The notes: generated by a model from the sequence alone, not told the origin. 64,000 nucleotides of DNA from Bradyrhizobium sp. ISRA430 (GCF_029909975.1 NZ_CP094516.1:6798501-6862500); one strand, 5' to 3'; shown: positions 49,514 to 59,478, counted from the stretch's first letter. Program-made: numbers and translations.

Positions 49514-50068
49514 TCAAGCAACCTTCAAGGTTGCGCCGCCGATTTCGCGGTTGCAGGGACAGAGCTCGTCGGTTTGCAGCGCGTCCAGAACGCGGAGCGT
49601 GTCCTTAGGACTGCGCCCGACACTGAGATTGGTCGCATAGACGTGCTGGATCGTATTTTGGGGGTCAACAATAAAGGTGTAACGATAGGCAACCCCTTCG
49701 GGTGAACGCACGCCAAGACCGTCGACGAGCGTTCCCTTTGTGTCGGCAAACTGCCAGATTGGAAGTTTGTGCAGGTCGACATGTGAGCGCCGCCAAGCGA
49801 GCTTGCAGAACTCATTGTCAGTCGAACCACCCAGTACAACCGCATCGCGGTCGGCGAATTCATTGGAAAGCCGGGCAAACTCAGCGATCTCTGTCGGGCA
49901 GACGAAGGTAAAATCCTTGGGATAGAAGAAGATGATCTTCCATTTTCCTGGAAAGCTCGCTTCGCTCAGCGTCTCGAATGCACTCTGTCCTCCTTCTTCC
50001 TGCGCTTGAAAACCGGGCTTCACGCCTGTGATTTCGAACGGCGGCAACTGACTTCCAATCCCGAGCAT
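49514..50068 (-). CDS. ahpC: Peroxiredoxin AhpC
   Basis: A 184-residue 2-Cys peroxiredoxin: peroxidatic cysteine in FTFVCPTEIAEF and resolving cysteine in DELCPCNRE. GAGG seven bases before the ATG at 50068 sets the start. A perfect sigma54 promoter lies 48 bases upstream, so it is expected to be switched on with nitrogenase and to protect it from peroxide. Confidence 0.96.
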   Translation of the reverse strand: MLGIGSQLPPFEITGVKPGFQAQEEGGQSAFETLSEASFPGKWKIIFFYPKDFTFVCPTEIAEFARLSNEFADRDAVVLGGSTDNEFCKLAWRRSHVDLHKLPIWQFADTKGTLVDGLGVRSPEGVAYRYTFIVDPQNTIQHVYATNLSVGRSPKDTLRVLDALQTDELCPCNREIGGATLKVA

Positions 50069-50116
50069 GCTTGTCCTCACAAATTTGCTTTCTGTAGATG
50101 GTGGCTTCACTGTTGA

Positions 50117-50132
50117 AGCAAGCTATGTGCCA
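50117..50132 (-). promoter_or_regulatory. Sigma54 promoter of ahpCD
   Basis: Minus strand TGGCAC-ATAGC-TTGCT, perfect consensus. The nearest exact NifA motif (TGT-CGGCCTGCCG-ACA) is at 50360-50375, about 230 bases upstream. Confidence 0.9.
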
Positions 50133-51211
50133 TCCGTTCTCAGGAGTGGAGTCCAGCGGCTTTGATATAGGCATGCCCGCGCGCTTGGAGCGTCGATCTG
50201 GGAAAAATCTGTAGCCAAGCGCTTCCTTGCCAAGGTTCATGAAAACAGTCTTGCTTTGCGCGACCGCCGGAGATGTTCGCCTGCAAGCGTCTGGTCAAAG
50301 CCCGTTCTGCGTCCCTCAATAGCAAACTGCATCATCTCGCCATCAATGTGATGAATGACTGTCGGCCTGCCGACATCGAATGGAAATACCGAACCTGACG
50401 AAGCGCGAGGTTCGTAGCATCTAGCGCAAACAAGAGCGGCTGTATCGCCGCGACAACAGATTGCGCTAGTAAGGCCAGATGCTCGCGGCTGCCAAACAAG
50501 GTGCGAGTGATCATAGGCTACGGCGCTTTGCGCATTAAGGCGCTTGAAGCGGCGGTAGATCACCATGCTCGAGGGTTTGCCGGATCCTGAACGTTTGAAA
50601 GTCAAGCAGGCTCGCCGTCGGCGGCGATTGGGGCTTGAACTCTACGTAGCGTCAGGTTGTACAGTCTGGATCATACATGCGGCGATCACTCTGAAGCTCC
50701 ATGATCAGAAGGAGAGACCTCAATGTCTCAAGATCTTAGGTGCGTTAGGTATGTGGCTGTGCAGGCACGACCCGATTTGTCGCGGATGTGAGGGCATTGG
50801 CGAAGAATTGACTGAGAAGCAAAACTTTCAGTCGCAAGTATCAAATGCCGGTAGGTCTTCCAATGGCAATGGATCAGCCCAATTTCGATCCCGATGTGCC
50901 GCACGCGACCTTGCCGGGGGGGAGTAGTACGCGAAGGGCCGTTGCTCTTCCGATGAGGCAAGTTGGCTTTCGTTTCTCTTGGACTGTTTTCGGTTTTAGC
51001 GATGCCACTCAGGAGCGGGCGCTCTGCTGCAGCTGGCAAGGTTGGGCCGGTGTGAGTAATGCACGAGCTCGGAGCGGCGTGCGATGGGGTCTCTTTTGTT
51101 CAGGCATCGATCTCGTCGGCCGGCTTTTTTGAGCGGGAATCTACATGGTCGGCGCACCGGAGTGTGACTCTGGGTCGGCTATGAAGAGTTACGTCATCTA
51201 GGGAGAGTGGT
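50133..51211. other. Gene-poor stretch ahpC-nopD
   Basis: About 1.1 kb without a supported gene. It contains the possible distant NifA motif at 50360-50375 and a tts-like sequence at 50651-50680 (starts GTCAGGTTGT, then diverges). Open frames at 50237-50605 (minus) and 50565-50927 (plus) have no recognisable domain. Confidence 0.5.
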
Positions 51212-54200
51212 GTGGAGCCGGGTTATAACGATCCGAACTATTGGATGCGCTGGTATGCCGAGCAACAAGAGCTGCAGCGAGCGCGGCAAGAGGCCGCTGC
51301 CGAGCCTGCAGATCAAGCTGGCTTCGAGCAGCAGTTGGACGAGCTGCAACTCCACTCTTCTGAGGAGAGTTCGCCTGAGGCGAGTTCCCCCGAGGCTCCA
51401 GCCGCCCGGTCGCATGAAAATATCCAGCGTACGGATATTGGTGGTTCGATGCGGATGCCGCCCAGGTCCAACCTGCGGGACAGTTCCTTCAGCAGCACGC
51501 GTTATAGCGTCGATGTTCCGCACGCTCATCTTGGCTCGGCCGCAACCAATTACCAATCTGACTTGCGGGACAGACCATTCAGCAGCATGCGCTACACAGC
51601 GCCGTCGGAAGTACAACCGGAGGCGCGGACCAAGGAGAGCAAGTCCCGTGGACTGTTCTCGCGGGTCAAATCAGGGCTCGGCAAGGTCTTTGGAGGAAGT
51701 CGCCGGGAGAAGTCCTCCGGGGGCTCGTCCTCCGACGCCGTCTATTCAGAGCTCCGCATGGATTTCGCAAAGCGCAGTCGACCGTCCGAAGAGGACTTGG
51801 AGCTGATTGAAGAGTTCAAGACGGCATTGGGTAGCGCGAACCGTAAGACCAAGACCATCGAGAACTACGTGACGGCTCTTCGAATGTTCAGCGAGTTCCT
51901 CCGACCCAAAGGCATCACGCTAAAGGACCTGCTTGGCAACGCTGATCGGCTAGCCGCCTATAAAGATGAATTCATGAAGGTGGCCAGCGCCAATAGCAGG
52001 AACTATGTGGGTGGAGCATTGGAAACACTCCAGAATTTCCTGGCTGGAAATCCCATTCCGGCCCCAGCTTTTGTGAATACGCGAGAGCAACCGATGCATC
52101 CCCAGGACGAGCGGATGATCCGCCAGTTCGTGGAAAACGTCAAAGACTACAGAATTACTCCCGATGGTACCAGAGGCCGCGGGACTGGAAAGGTCCCGGC
52201 TGCTACGATCAAGTCCAATGTGCAGGCGCTCAACACGTTCGCTCGTTGGCTCCGAGCCCAGAATAAGGGGCCATTGGCTCTTCGGGCGTTCAATGAACCA
52301 AGGTCGCTAGCCGCCGACATCGACGAATACGTCGAAGCTGGTGGCGATGATCGTGACCGCCTCAGCGCGGCACTGTCTCACCTGCGCAGGATCGGGGCTG
52401 ACGGGCTCCAAGCTGTCGGTGCCGGGGCCCGCCTGATGGGGCGCGAAACATTGTCGGCTCATCCGGAGGACATCTCCACGATCGATGACTTTTTGACCGA
52501 CGCTCTGTCCAAGCTTGGATCTGACGCGACCAAGAAAGAGAAAGCCGCCGTTTCGACGATGGTTTCCCGGCTACGCTCTTTTAGTGATTGGCTTCAAAGG
52601 GAGGGCAGGCCGAGCATCATGGACCGAATCGGCGGCAATCCTGCGCAGCAATCGTCATTGAACGCAGATTATGCGGCGTTCAGTAAAGCCACAAAGCGGA
52701 CGGCCCCACTCGATCCATTTAGAGAATACCTAGGTCTCGAGCCCCAACAAGGATTTCGCCCTTACGACGACGACGCCCGCCTCATCGCGGGCCTCGCCAA
52801 CGAAGAGCTGAGCAAGCTCGACCCGAGTTCCCAGCACAGAAGAAAAACCATTCAAGGTACTGCCTCGGCGCAACGCAAGTTCAGCGACTGGCTCCGCACA
52901 GAGGGTAGGGAGAGCATCGCGAGCCGAATCAACGGCAACAATGAGCAGCAACGCTCGCTGGATGCAGACTACCGGGCTTACGCCGAAGCCAAAGGGAAAT
53001 CTGGCGTGACTCTCAAGAAGCTCAGGCAGTATGCGCAAGTCGTCGAGGCAAACAGAGCGCTGGGTGTACCCTCTCCTCAGCAAAGAGCAGGCTCGGATTC
53101 AACCTCCATCCCGACCTGGATGCGAGATTTGCCGACGCCGCCGTCCGAAAGTGAGTGGCCGCCGGTGTTAGGCCCGTTTGGTCAGGCCGGCTTGCAGGAG
53201 CAGGCTGGGTCGAGCTCGACCTCGTCCTGGCTGCGAGATTTGCCGACGCCGCCGTCCGAAAGTGAGTGGCCGCCGATCGTAGGCCCGTTTCGGCAGGCCG
53301 GCTTGCAGGAGCCGGCTGGGTCGAGCTCGACTTGGTCCCCACAACTGCCGACCTATTTCGACTTTCCAACGCCGAAGGGTGAGCCAGCTCGGTCCTCAGA
53401 CATCTATCGGGGTCTCGGTTCTTTGGTTGACCTGCCGTCCACACCGCAGGACATGCGTGACGATGCTCAGTCAGGGCCGGTGCAGAGCCCTGCCGGCAGA
53501 CCTCCGTTCTTCATCGGGCCATCAGGCGTACCTCAAGAGCTGGAGGATATCGGATATCTCGTCGGCGAGGATTGGCAGCATGGCTCACAGCCGGTGCCGG
53601 ATTTTCTGCTCGATGTACTGGACAATAAAATGCTGTTGCCGAGTTCGCGAATGGCTCCCCAGCCGGTCTCCATCAACGGGGAGGCCTACTCCATCACGTT
53701 GGGTCCGCGAGGACGCCGCGACGCTCAGCTGATCCATCATGCTGGCCCATCCTCGGCTCCTAAGGCCAGGGTCGGCGGTTCGGCTGCGAGCGCCTCTGCC
53801 GGCGACCGCAGCGGGCGGGTGCTCGGAGCCAGGGACTGGCTGGGCGACGAGCATATCCAGCGGGACTACGAACTCCTGGCGCACGAGTTGTGGGCGAGCA
53901 ATCCAAATCTTGCCGCCCGGACCCGGTTTGTAGACCCTCTCATGGCCTTTCGGGTGGGCCAGGGTACCAACGCCGACGCGCTATCCGCATTCCATCAGAT
54001 TGTCGATGATCCCAATGGTAACGACACAGCCGACTTTCTGTTCTTGCCGGTGAATGACGCCAGCACCATGGACCTCGATGACCGCGGGTCCCATTGGTCG
54101 TTGCTGCTGGTGGACCGCCGCGATCGCAACAATCCGGTCGCCTACCACTACGACTCCGCCCGGGGACGCAATGACAGACCCGCAGCAATGCTCGCAGCGC

Positions 54201-54391
54201 GGGTGGGAGCCGGAGACAACCTACAAAACGCCCCCATACGCCAGCAGAGGAACGGCTACGATTGCGGTGTCTTTGTGCTCGACGGTACGCGGGCGCTGGC
54301 CAGGCGGTTAGCGGGAAGACGTCAGCCAGACCTGAACCTAAGTAATCTCGTCGTCGACCGGCAGGCACTGCAGAACCGACTGAGGGGTTGA
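51212..54391 (+). CDS. nopD: NopD-type SUMO-protease effector (C48 peptidase)
   Basis: 1059 residues. N-terminus without Sec signal, rich in Ser/Glu/Pro (1-150). Residues about 185-620 hold four degenerate helical repeats resembling the core-binding domain of tyrosine recombinases (each with RFxxWLR-like FSDWLQREGR, FSDWLRTEGR). About 630-710 carries a 37-residue tandem duplication with DLPTPPSESEWPP. The C-terminal C48/Ulp1 protease has His961 (GSHWSLLLVD), Asp981 (YHYDSARG) and Cys1018 (GYDCGVFVLDG), a full triad. NopD-like effectors remove SUMO from plant proteins. A GTG start follows GGGAGAG. I see no clear tts box close by. Confidence 0.88.
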   Translation: MEPGYNDPNYWMRWYAEQQELQRARQEAAAEPADQAGFEQQLDELQLHSSEESSPEASSPEAPAARSHENIQRTDIGGSMRMPPRSNLRDSSFSSTRYSVDVPHAHLGSAATNYQSDLRDRPFSSMRYTAPSEVQPEARTKESKSRGLFSRVKSGLGKVFGGSRREKSSGGSSSDAVYSELRMDFAKRSRPSEEDLELIEEFKTALGSANRKTKTIENYVTALRMFSEFLRPKGITLKDLLGNADRLAAYKDEFMKVASANSRNYVGGALETLQNFLAGNPIPAPAFVNTREQPMHPQDERMIRQFVENVKDYRITPDGTRGRGTGKVPAATIKSNVQALNTFARWLRAQNKGPLALRAFNEPRSLAADIDEYVEAGGDDRDRLSAALSHLRRIGADGLQAVGAGARLMGRETLSAHPEDISTIDDFLTDALSKLGSDATKKEKAAVSTMVSRLRSFSDWLQREGRPSIMDRIGGNPAQQSSLNADYAAFSKATKRTAPLDPFREYLGLEPQQGFRPYDDDARLIAGLANEELSKLDPSSQHRRKTIQGTASAQRKFSDWLRTEGRESIASRINGNNEQQRSLDADYRAYAEAKGKSGVTLKKLRQYAQVVEANRALGVPSPQQRAGSDSTSIPTWMRDLPTPPSESEWPPVLGPFGQAGLQEQAGSSSTSSWLRDLPTPPSESEWPPIVGPFRQAGLQEPAGSSSTWSPQLPTYFDFPTPKGEPARSSDIYRGLGSLVDLPSTPQDMRDDAQSGPVQSPAGRPPFFIGPSGVPQELEDIGYLVGEDWQHGSQPVPDFLLDVLDNKMLLPSSRMAPQPVSINGEAYSITLGPRGRRDAQLIHHAGPSSAPKARVGGSAASASAGDRSGRVLGARDWLGDEHIQRDYELLAHELWASNPNLAARTRFVDPLMAFRVGQGTNADALSAFHQIVDDPNGNDTADFLFLPVNDASTMDLDDRGSHWSLLLVDRRDRNNPVAYHYDSARGRNDRPAAMLAARVGAGDNLQNAPIRQQRNGYDCGVFVLDGTRALARRLAGRRQPDLNLSNLVVDRQALQNRLRG

Positions 54392-54496
54392 TATCGGCGG
54401 AACCGGCAGCTGGTTGAACTCTCGCCATAGAAGGTCCGCAATCGGCACGTTCGCAAGGCATCGCGGTGGCGCAGAGCGTGGGAGCGGGCGCAAGGG

Positions 54497-55174
54497 CTAA
54501 GGCTGTTTTCGGAGGCGGCGAAAGAGCCCGACGGGCGATTTCGGAGACGACGTGGTCGACAGTCTCACTGTCGTCATCAAGCGATCCGGTATCGTCGTCC
54601 CCAAATAACCGCAGCTGGGGCTGAAGGCCCCGCTGCGCGCCAGGCGCGTTGAGATCTCGCACCACCACTGCTCCAAGGATTGACGATCACAAGGCAGCAG
54701 CGTGCCAACGCCCGCGGTGAAGGTTCGCCAGTCGGCAAGGCATTTTTTCGGAACGGCTGTCAGGACTGGTACGCCTCGGGTGATCGCGTCAACGAATTCG
54801 GCGCGCAGGCCCCGGCCAGCGGCTTCTTGTTTGGCGAATTTGTTGATCACAAGAAGATCGATCTTGTTGCGAAGTGCCTGGGAAACGACAGCTGCGGCCT
54901 CGGCAAGCCCATTTGTATCGAGATTACAGGACATAGCTCCGCTGCCGAGTGGCTGGGAAATCGAGATCTCTTGTCCTGTCGCAACGTCGATTGCGAGCAT
55001 GACGTGCGTGCCGTTTGCGCACCTCGCGTGTCGCTGCACGATGCCGCCGATGCGTACGCCTTGCTGCGCGATGTCCTGCGCGAAATCGGCGAGTAGCCTA
55101 TCCACATCATCTTTTGGACGGTAGAGAATAGCCCCCACACTATTCGGATCTATCTCATCCAGATTATCGATCAT
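54497..55174 (-). CDS. DUF2478-type protein linked to molybdate transport
   Basis: 225 residues with IGGIVQRHAR and LLVINKFAKQEAAGRGLRAE (residues 30-125) as in the DUF2478 NTPase-like family, usually coded beside mod genes. ATG at 55174 has AGGA eight bases upstream; ATG at 55213 would add 13 residues. The C-terminus beyond WWCEIS (about 180) is not family-like and may result from a frameshift. It follows modC by 54 bases. Confidence 0.75.
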   Translation of the reverse strand: MIDNLDEIDPNSVGAILYRPKDDVDRLLADFAQDIAQQGVRIGGIVQRHARCANGTHVMLAIDVATGQEISISQPLGSGAMSCNLDTNGLAEAAAVVSQALRNKIDLLVINKFAKQEAAGRGLRAEFVDAITRGVPVLTAVPKKCLADWRTFTAGVGTLLPCDRQSLEQWWCEISTRLARSGAFSPSCGYLGTTIPDRLMTTVRLSTTSSPKSPVGLFRRLRKQP

Positions 55175-55228
55175 GGCCGGGTTCCTGTTGATGTGTTTCT
55201 CGTATCGGGGCATAGCTGTCGAACGCTC

Positions 55229-56353
55229 TCATGCGGATCGTGGCAGGCGTTGCAAGCACCGCTCGGCAGCCGCGAGCGGAACGGCGCGCGCGACCTCCGC
55301 AAAAACGTTCGCTCCATTGCTGAGCCGTAGCGCGTCAAAGGAGCGGCGCGTGATGCGCGCCAAAAGCGGCACGCTAGAACGGCCAGTTTCAAGAGCCAGA
55401 ACCAAGGTGACCTCCGCCTCGTCGAACGGCAGAGAGGCTTTGATGCGTGCCGGAAATACATTGAGGATAGAGCTTGCCCGTGGGGGCTCGCACGCGATGC
55501 TGACATCGCCGGCTGCGATGCGCAGCCGCAGTTGCGCGCCCGGTCTAAGCGGCACTCCAGGTATCAGAAGGCGCGCCCCGTTGAGGCGGAGCATGATCAG
55601 CCCATAGCGTCCATCATAGCCGCCGACCAAGGTATCAAGGCAGACTGCCGCTTCGCCGCGCCTGGCAAGCGCCGGATCGCTCTGAACGACATTAAGCGGC
55701 CCGGCCGCAGTCACGACGCCATCTTTCATCATGACAAGATGATCGGCAAAACGCTCGATATCAGCGATATCATGGGTGATGTAGATCATCGGCAATGGGA
55801 GCTTTTCCCGCATGCGCTCGAGAAATGGCAGGATCTCGCATTTGGCGGAGCGGTCGAGCACAATGAGTGGATCGTCCAGCAAAAGTAGCTGAGGTTGGCC
55901 CAACAGCGCGCTGCCAAGGGCAAGTCGCTGTCGCTCGGCCGCGGAAAGATGTGATGGCGAACGCTCGAGCAGCGGCGACAAGGCGAGCAATTCGACCACT
56001 CCATCAAAATCGATTAGTGCTGGTGTCGATTTTGACGCCTTGTATAGGAGGGTGTGCCGTACAGACCAATGAGAAAGAGGAATTGGTGGTCGGAATACAT
56101 ATGCGACGGGACGCAGATGAGGCGGTCGAAACGTCGTCTCATCCTGCCAAATCTCTCCATCGACCGCACAAAATCCAGTCGGCACATGCTGCACGCCAGC
56201 GATGCAGCGCGCGAGTGTGGTCTTGCCGCACCCGGGCGGACCAAAAATTGCTGTGACGCCTTTGGCCGGCAGGCTGAATTGCGCATCTAGCGGAATGTTT
56301 GCGAGAGAGCCATTGAAGGCAACCTCAATATAGCCCGTTTTTGCTTCTCTCAT
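55229..56353 (-). CDS. modC: Molybdate ABC transporter ATPase ModC, motifs altered
   Basis: 374 residues: ABC ATPase (1-230) followed by a molybdate-binding MOP-type domain (about 290-360). Walker A GPPGCGKTT is kept. The Q-loop glutamine appears to be Arg (YVFRPP), the signature is LSAAERQ rather than LSGGERQ, and Walker B reads LLLLDDP rather than LLLLDEP. These changes make normal ATP hydrolysis doubtful. modB is missing and modA is a relic. Confidence 0.85.
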   Translation of the reverse strand: MREAKTGYIEVAFNGSLANIPLDAQFSLPAKGVTAIFGPPGCGKTTLARCIAGVQHVPTGFCAVDGEIWQDETTFRPPHLRPVAYVFRPPIPLSHWSVRHTLLYKASKSTPALIDFDGVVELLALSPLLERSPSHLSAAERQRLALGSALLGQPQLLLLDDPLIVLDRSAKCEILPFLERMREKLPLPMIYITHDIADIERFADHLVMMKDGVVTAAGPLNVVQSDPALARRGEAAVCLDTLVGGYDGRYGLIMLRLNGARLLIPGVPLRPGAQLRLRIAAGDVSIACEPPRASSILNVFPARIKASLPFDEAEVTLVLALETGRSSVPLLARITRRSFDALRLSNGANVFAEVARAVPLAAAERCLQRLPRSA

Positions 56354-56387
56354 GAACCTGCGCCTGTGCTGTATCGTCCCGTCCAAG

Positions 56388-56864
56388 TCACGAGCACAAT
56401 CGCTGCAATGCAGATGATGGCCATGCCTGCGACAATCCAGTCTGTGCCGCTCCAGCACGGCGTCTCTGCTGGCGTGAGGGCATCAGCTGCGGCGGCGGAA
56501 TCGGTGTTAAGACCAGAGGCTTATTGAGTATCCCTGCGCCGCGAGGATTGTGACAATCGGACGCTGCCCAGTGCGCTTGCCAATGAGAGGCAAAGTGCCT
56601 GTCCAGCAGCGGGAGGTTCTCAGCCTGCTTGGCCGGGCCGAGGGCTTCTGCTGAATGTCCAAATCGCGCGGCTTGAGAGGTTTGGCGGTAAACATGTCGG
56701 CTTACGCCAGAGCTGAATACTGGCTCGGAGCCGGAAATCCTCATCAACGATCCCAAAGCTTTGGTAGCCGATTTGAAGTTTGCGCCGGTCGCCATCGCCT
56801 CTGCATTCTCCGGTGCGAGCAGCATCAAAGCCAGATCGATCAGGATGAATCGAATAAGCCTCAT
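56388..56864 (-). pseudogene. modA: modA relic (molybdate-binding protein)
   Basis: Signal-like start MRLIRFILIDLALMLLAPEN, then ANFKSATKALGSL and FSSGVSRHVYRQTSQAARF, which follow the ModA pattern ANFxxALxAL...SSGSTGxLYxQI. The rest is out of frame or lost, and modB should follow but is absent. A sigma54-type promoter lies 58 bases upstream. Confidence 0.5.
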
Positions 56865-56921
56865 TGGACCTCCGGCTCCGCCGCGACCGCTTCCTTCGCG
56901 GCAACTGGGTCAACCTTACCC

Positions 56922-56937
56922 AGCAATCCGCGTGCCG
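56922..56937 (-). promoter_or_regulatory. Sigma54-type promoter upstream of the mod relic
   Basis: Minus strand CGGCAC-GCGGA-TTGCT; only the first base differs from consensus. No exact NifA site is nearby. Confidence 0.6.
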
Positions 56938-57546
56938 CTTCAAGGAATATCCGCGCGGCTAGCGGCAACGGAGACTTTGTATGGGTCTTCACCCGGCGTC
57001 TTAAATCAGGGCATCTTATTGTATGGCTTTGGACGCTCGCGTCACCAATCGCACATGCGAAAGTTACGAGATGGAAACCGAGGATGATCCATCGCCTCTC
57101 GCATTGGAGATGGTGCTTTGGCGAATATGCGGCCGTAAAACTCGTCAATAATGCACAACTCCATGCCATCCGATTTGCCGCACCTTCCGATCTGCGCGGA
57201 GGAGAAGGTCGGCGGCCGGGCGCTTGGAAAAAGGGCTGATGTGAGATGATATGCGGTGCCCGTGAGCTACGGCAGAGCGTCTTCCTAGCAGCACCGGTTG
57301 CGGGCGGATTTCAGGGCGCGCGCGCGGACCTTCGTTGCAATGCCAGGTGACCAAGGATTGAGCTGCCAAAGATGGATAATTTGAAGGTCCCTAAGGAATT
57401 CTTGCGTCAGCGACGGACGGGTTGAGCGAAGCTCGCGATTTGGCCCTGCTGAATGATCCAGCTTGGACGGCGACATCGCCTGATTTCGTTGCGGCAGTGC
57501 TATCTTCCTCGCTAATCACAACGTAGCGTGTCGCTATCGTGAAGGC
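56938..57546. other. Gene-poor stretch between mod relic and peroxidase
   Basis: About 600 bases. I see two near-NifA motifs (TGT-N10-ACC/ACG) and no gene. Confidence 0.4.
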
Positions 57547-58617
57547 CTATTTGTCTAAGGAGGGCTTTGGGGTTGCAGTGGTGCGCGTGGGCAGTATCGG
57601 GTAATCGATCTTTGGCAGCTGCCCGGTGAGCGAATTCAGAAAGGCGACAATTTCGTCAGCTTCTTCATCGCTGAGCTTTGCGCCAAGCTGAACCTCACTC
57701 ATCACGCCAACCGCTTGCTTAAGACTCCAAACCTGACCAGAATGGAAATAGGGCGGGCGCAATGCGACGTTGCGCAGCGGCGCCGAGCGGAAAACATACT
57801 CGTCGCCGAGATCCTTGGTGACGGCAAAACGACCCTTGTCCTCCCTCGGAAGCAGGCTTTCGGCTGGCTTTTCAATCATGCCGAACGGGAAGTAATCCTG
57901 TCCACCGACGTTGATTCCGTTGTGGCAAGAGGAGCATCCCTTTTCGATGAATAGCTTTAGCCCGGCTTTCTGCTGATCGCTGAGAGCATATTCATCGCCA
58001 TCGAGGTACTGATCGAAGGGGGCGGCGGGAGTAATCAAGGTCGCCTCGAAAGCCTCGAGGGCCTTGGCGAAATTTTCAAACGTAACGGGCGCCGCATCGT
58101 TGGGAAAAGCCTTACGGAACATAACCACATAATCGGTCATTGAATTCAATGTTCTGAGCACGCGATCGGGCGTCGCATTCATTTCGACGCTGGCCTGGAC
58201 AGGGCCTGCGGCCTGCGCCTTAAGATCCGCCGCCCGCCCATCCCAGAACTGCGCTACGTTGAAGACCGCGTTATAGACTGTTGGCGCACGACGTGACCCC
58301 AGCTGCCAGCGATGACCAATCGACGTCGGGCCGGCATCTACCCCGCCCGTCCCAAGGTTATGACACGTGTTGCAGCTAATAACCCCGCTCGCCGATAGCC
58401 TCGGATCGAAAAACAAGGATTTGCCAAGTGTGACCTTTTCATGGGTGATAGGATTGTCCTTCACCGCTGGAACGACTGAGGGAATCGGCTTGAAAATCCG
58501 CTTGGCGGCGCGCATCAAATCCTCATTGGCGCCTGCTGCTGGCGAAACCAGAATCGCTGTGGCCACAACACTTAACCTGCCGGCCATGGAAAGCTCGCGT
58601 ACCGCTAATTTCCTCAT
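57547..58617 (-). CDS. Dihaem cytochrome c peroxidase
   Basis: 356 residues with an N-terminal signal peptide (hydrophobic LSVVATAILVSPAAGA, about 15-30) and two haem c motifs, CNTCHN (about 82) and CSSCHN (about 232), as in bacterial CcpA/MauG-type peroxidases. Periplasmic reduction of hydrogen peroxide using cytochrome c. Start at 58617; the ATG at 58584 is an alternative. A perfect sigma54 promoter 154 bases upstream suggests expression with nitrogenase. Confidence 0.93.
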   Translation of the reverse strand: MRKLAVRELSMAGRLSVVATAILVSPAAGANEDLMRAAKRIFKPIPSVVPAVKDNPITHEKVTLGKSLFFDPRLSASGVISCNTCHNLGTGGVDAGPTSIGHRWQLGSRRAPTVYNAVFNVAQFWDGRAADLKAQAAGPVQASVEMNATPDRVLRTLNSMTDYVVMFRKAFPNDAAPVTFENFAKALEAFEATLITPAAPFDQYLDGDEYALSDQQKAGLKLFIEKGCSSCHNGINVGGQDYFPFGMIEKPAESLLPREDKGRFAVTKDLGDEYVFRSAPLRNVALRPPYFHSGQVWSLKQAVGVMSEVQLGAKLSDEEADEIVAFLNSLTGQLPKIDYPILPTRTTATPKPSLDK

Positions 58618-58770
58618 GTGAAGTCTCGGTTTTTCTCCTAGACCGTGGAGTCGCGAACATAGCGCGCGGTCCGCGTCCGTCCGCAGAAAGACCTGCAGCA
58701 GTCAACGACGAATGGTGTCTTCCGTGTTTCGGCTAGGCTGCACCCAGCCTGACGCTCTGCCGGTGTTAGT

Positions 58771-58786
58771 AGCAACCGGCGTGCCA
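58771..58786 (-). promoter_or_regulatory. Sigma54 promoter of the cytochrome c peroxidase gene
   Basis: Minus strand TGGCAC-GCCGG-TTGCT, perfect consensus. No exact NifA motif within 400 bases upstream. Confidence 0.85.
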
Positions 58787-59478
58787 GCGAGGCTCAAGGT
58801 CGAAGCTGCTGAGCTGGTTTCAAGCAATTGCGCACCGTGAATAGCAGCAGGCGGCTTGACGCTGTCGAATCGCGGTACGTGACAATTGCAACAATCACCG
58901 TCCAGCCACGGTATCCTGGCCTGTCGGTCCAAACCTCTGTGCTTCTCGTAAACCCATCGTACCGAACTTTGACTCTGCAGGTCAGCCGGTTGGGACCGCG
59001 AACAAAGCGAGCTGCGCCGACGCGGCTTGTCGCTGATCGTCTCGATGCCTGCCCTTTGAGCCTTCAAGCCCCACACTAGGTTGACCGTCATCCACCAACA
59101 TCGGTGACGTTCCTACCCGCGGGTAGTTGGTCAGGCGTGCAGTTGTCGGGAGTGCGTCCTACTGCCCCCAATGTGGGTATGCCCGTCTCAGGACGTATTC
59201 ATACATGCCGGACGCTCAAAGTGCTTGAATCGACCGTAGCGTCAGGTTGTAGGCATTGCGAAGCTGAACACCATATTGGGAACCAGCATCGCCACACAAG
59301 CGCTAAACGGCGGATCTCTGTTGTATCTAGGTCTTCGCAAGGAGCGTGTTGCGCGTGGCACGACGATGATTCTGGGGACCGTAATCATTGCGGCTGCCCC
59401 GCAACAGCGCGACCGCGGCTGCCGACCCAATCCGGTAAACAGATTACGCTCGCGGGGCAAAGAATTATAGTGAAGGAT
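58787..59478. other. Intergenic region
   Basis: About 690 bases without a supported gene. It contains GTCAGGTTGT at 59241, which shares 17 bases with 50645-50661. A minus-strand frame with a CCNCH motif overlaps the sigma54 promoter and is not accepted. Confidence 0.4.

Noticed and set aside
58702..59091. Minus-strand frame with a CCNCH haem-like motif
   Set aside because: Covers the sigma54 promoter of the peroxidase gene and has no other cytochrome feature or signal peptide; at most a relic.
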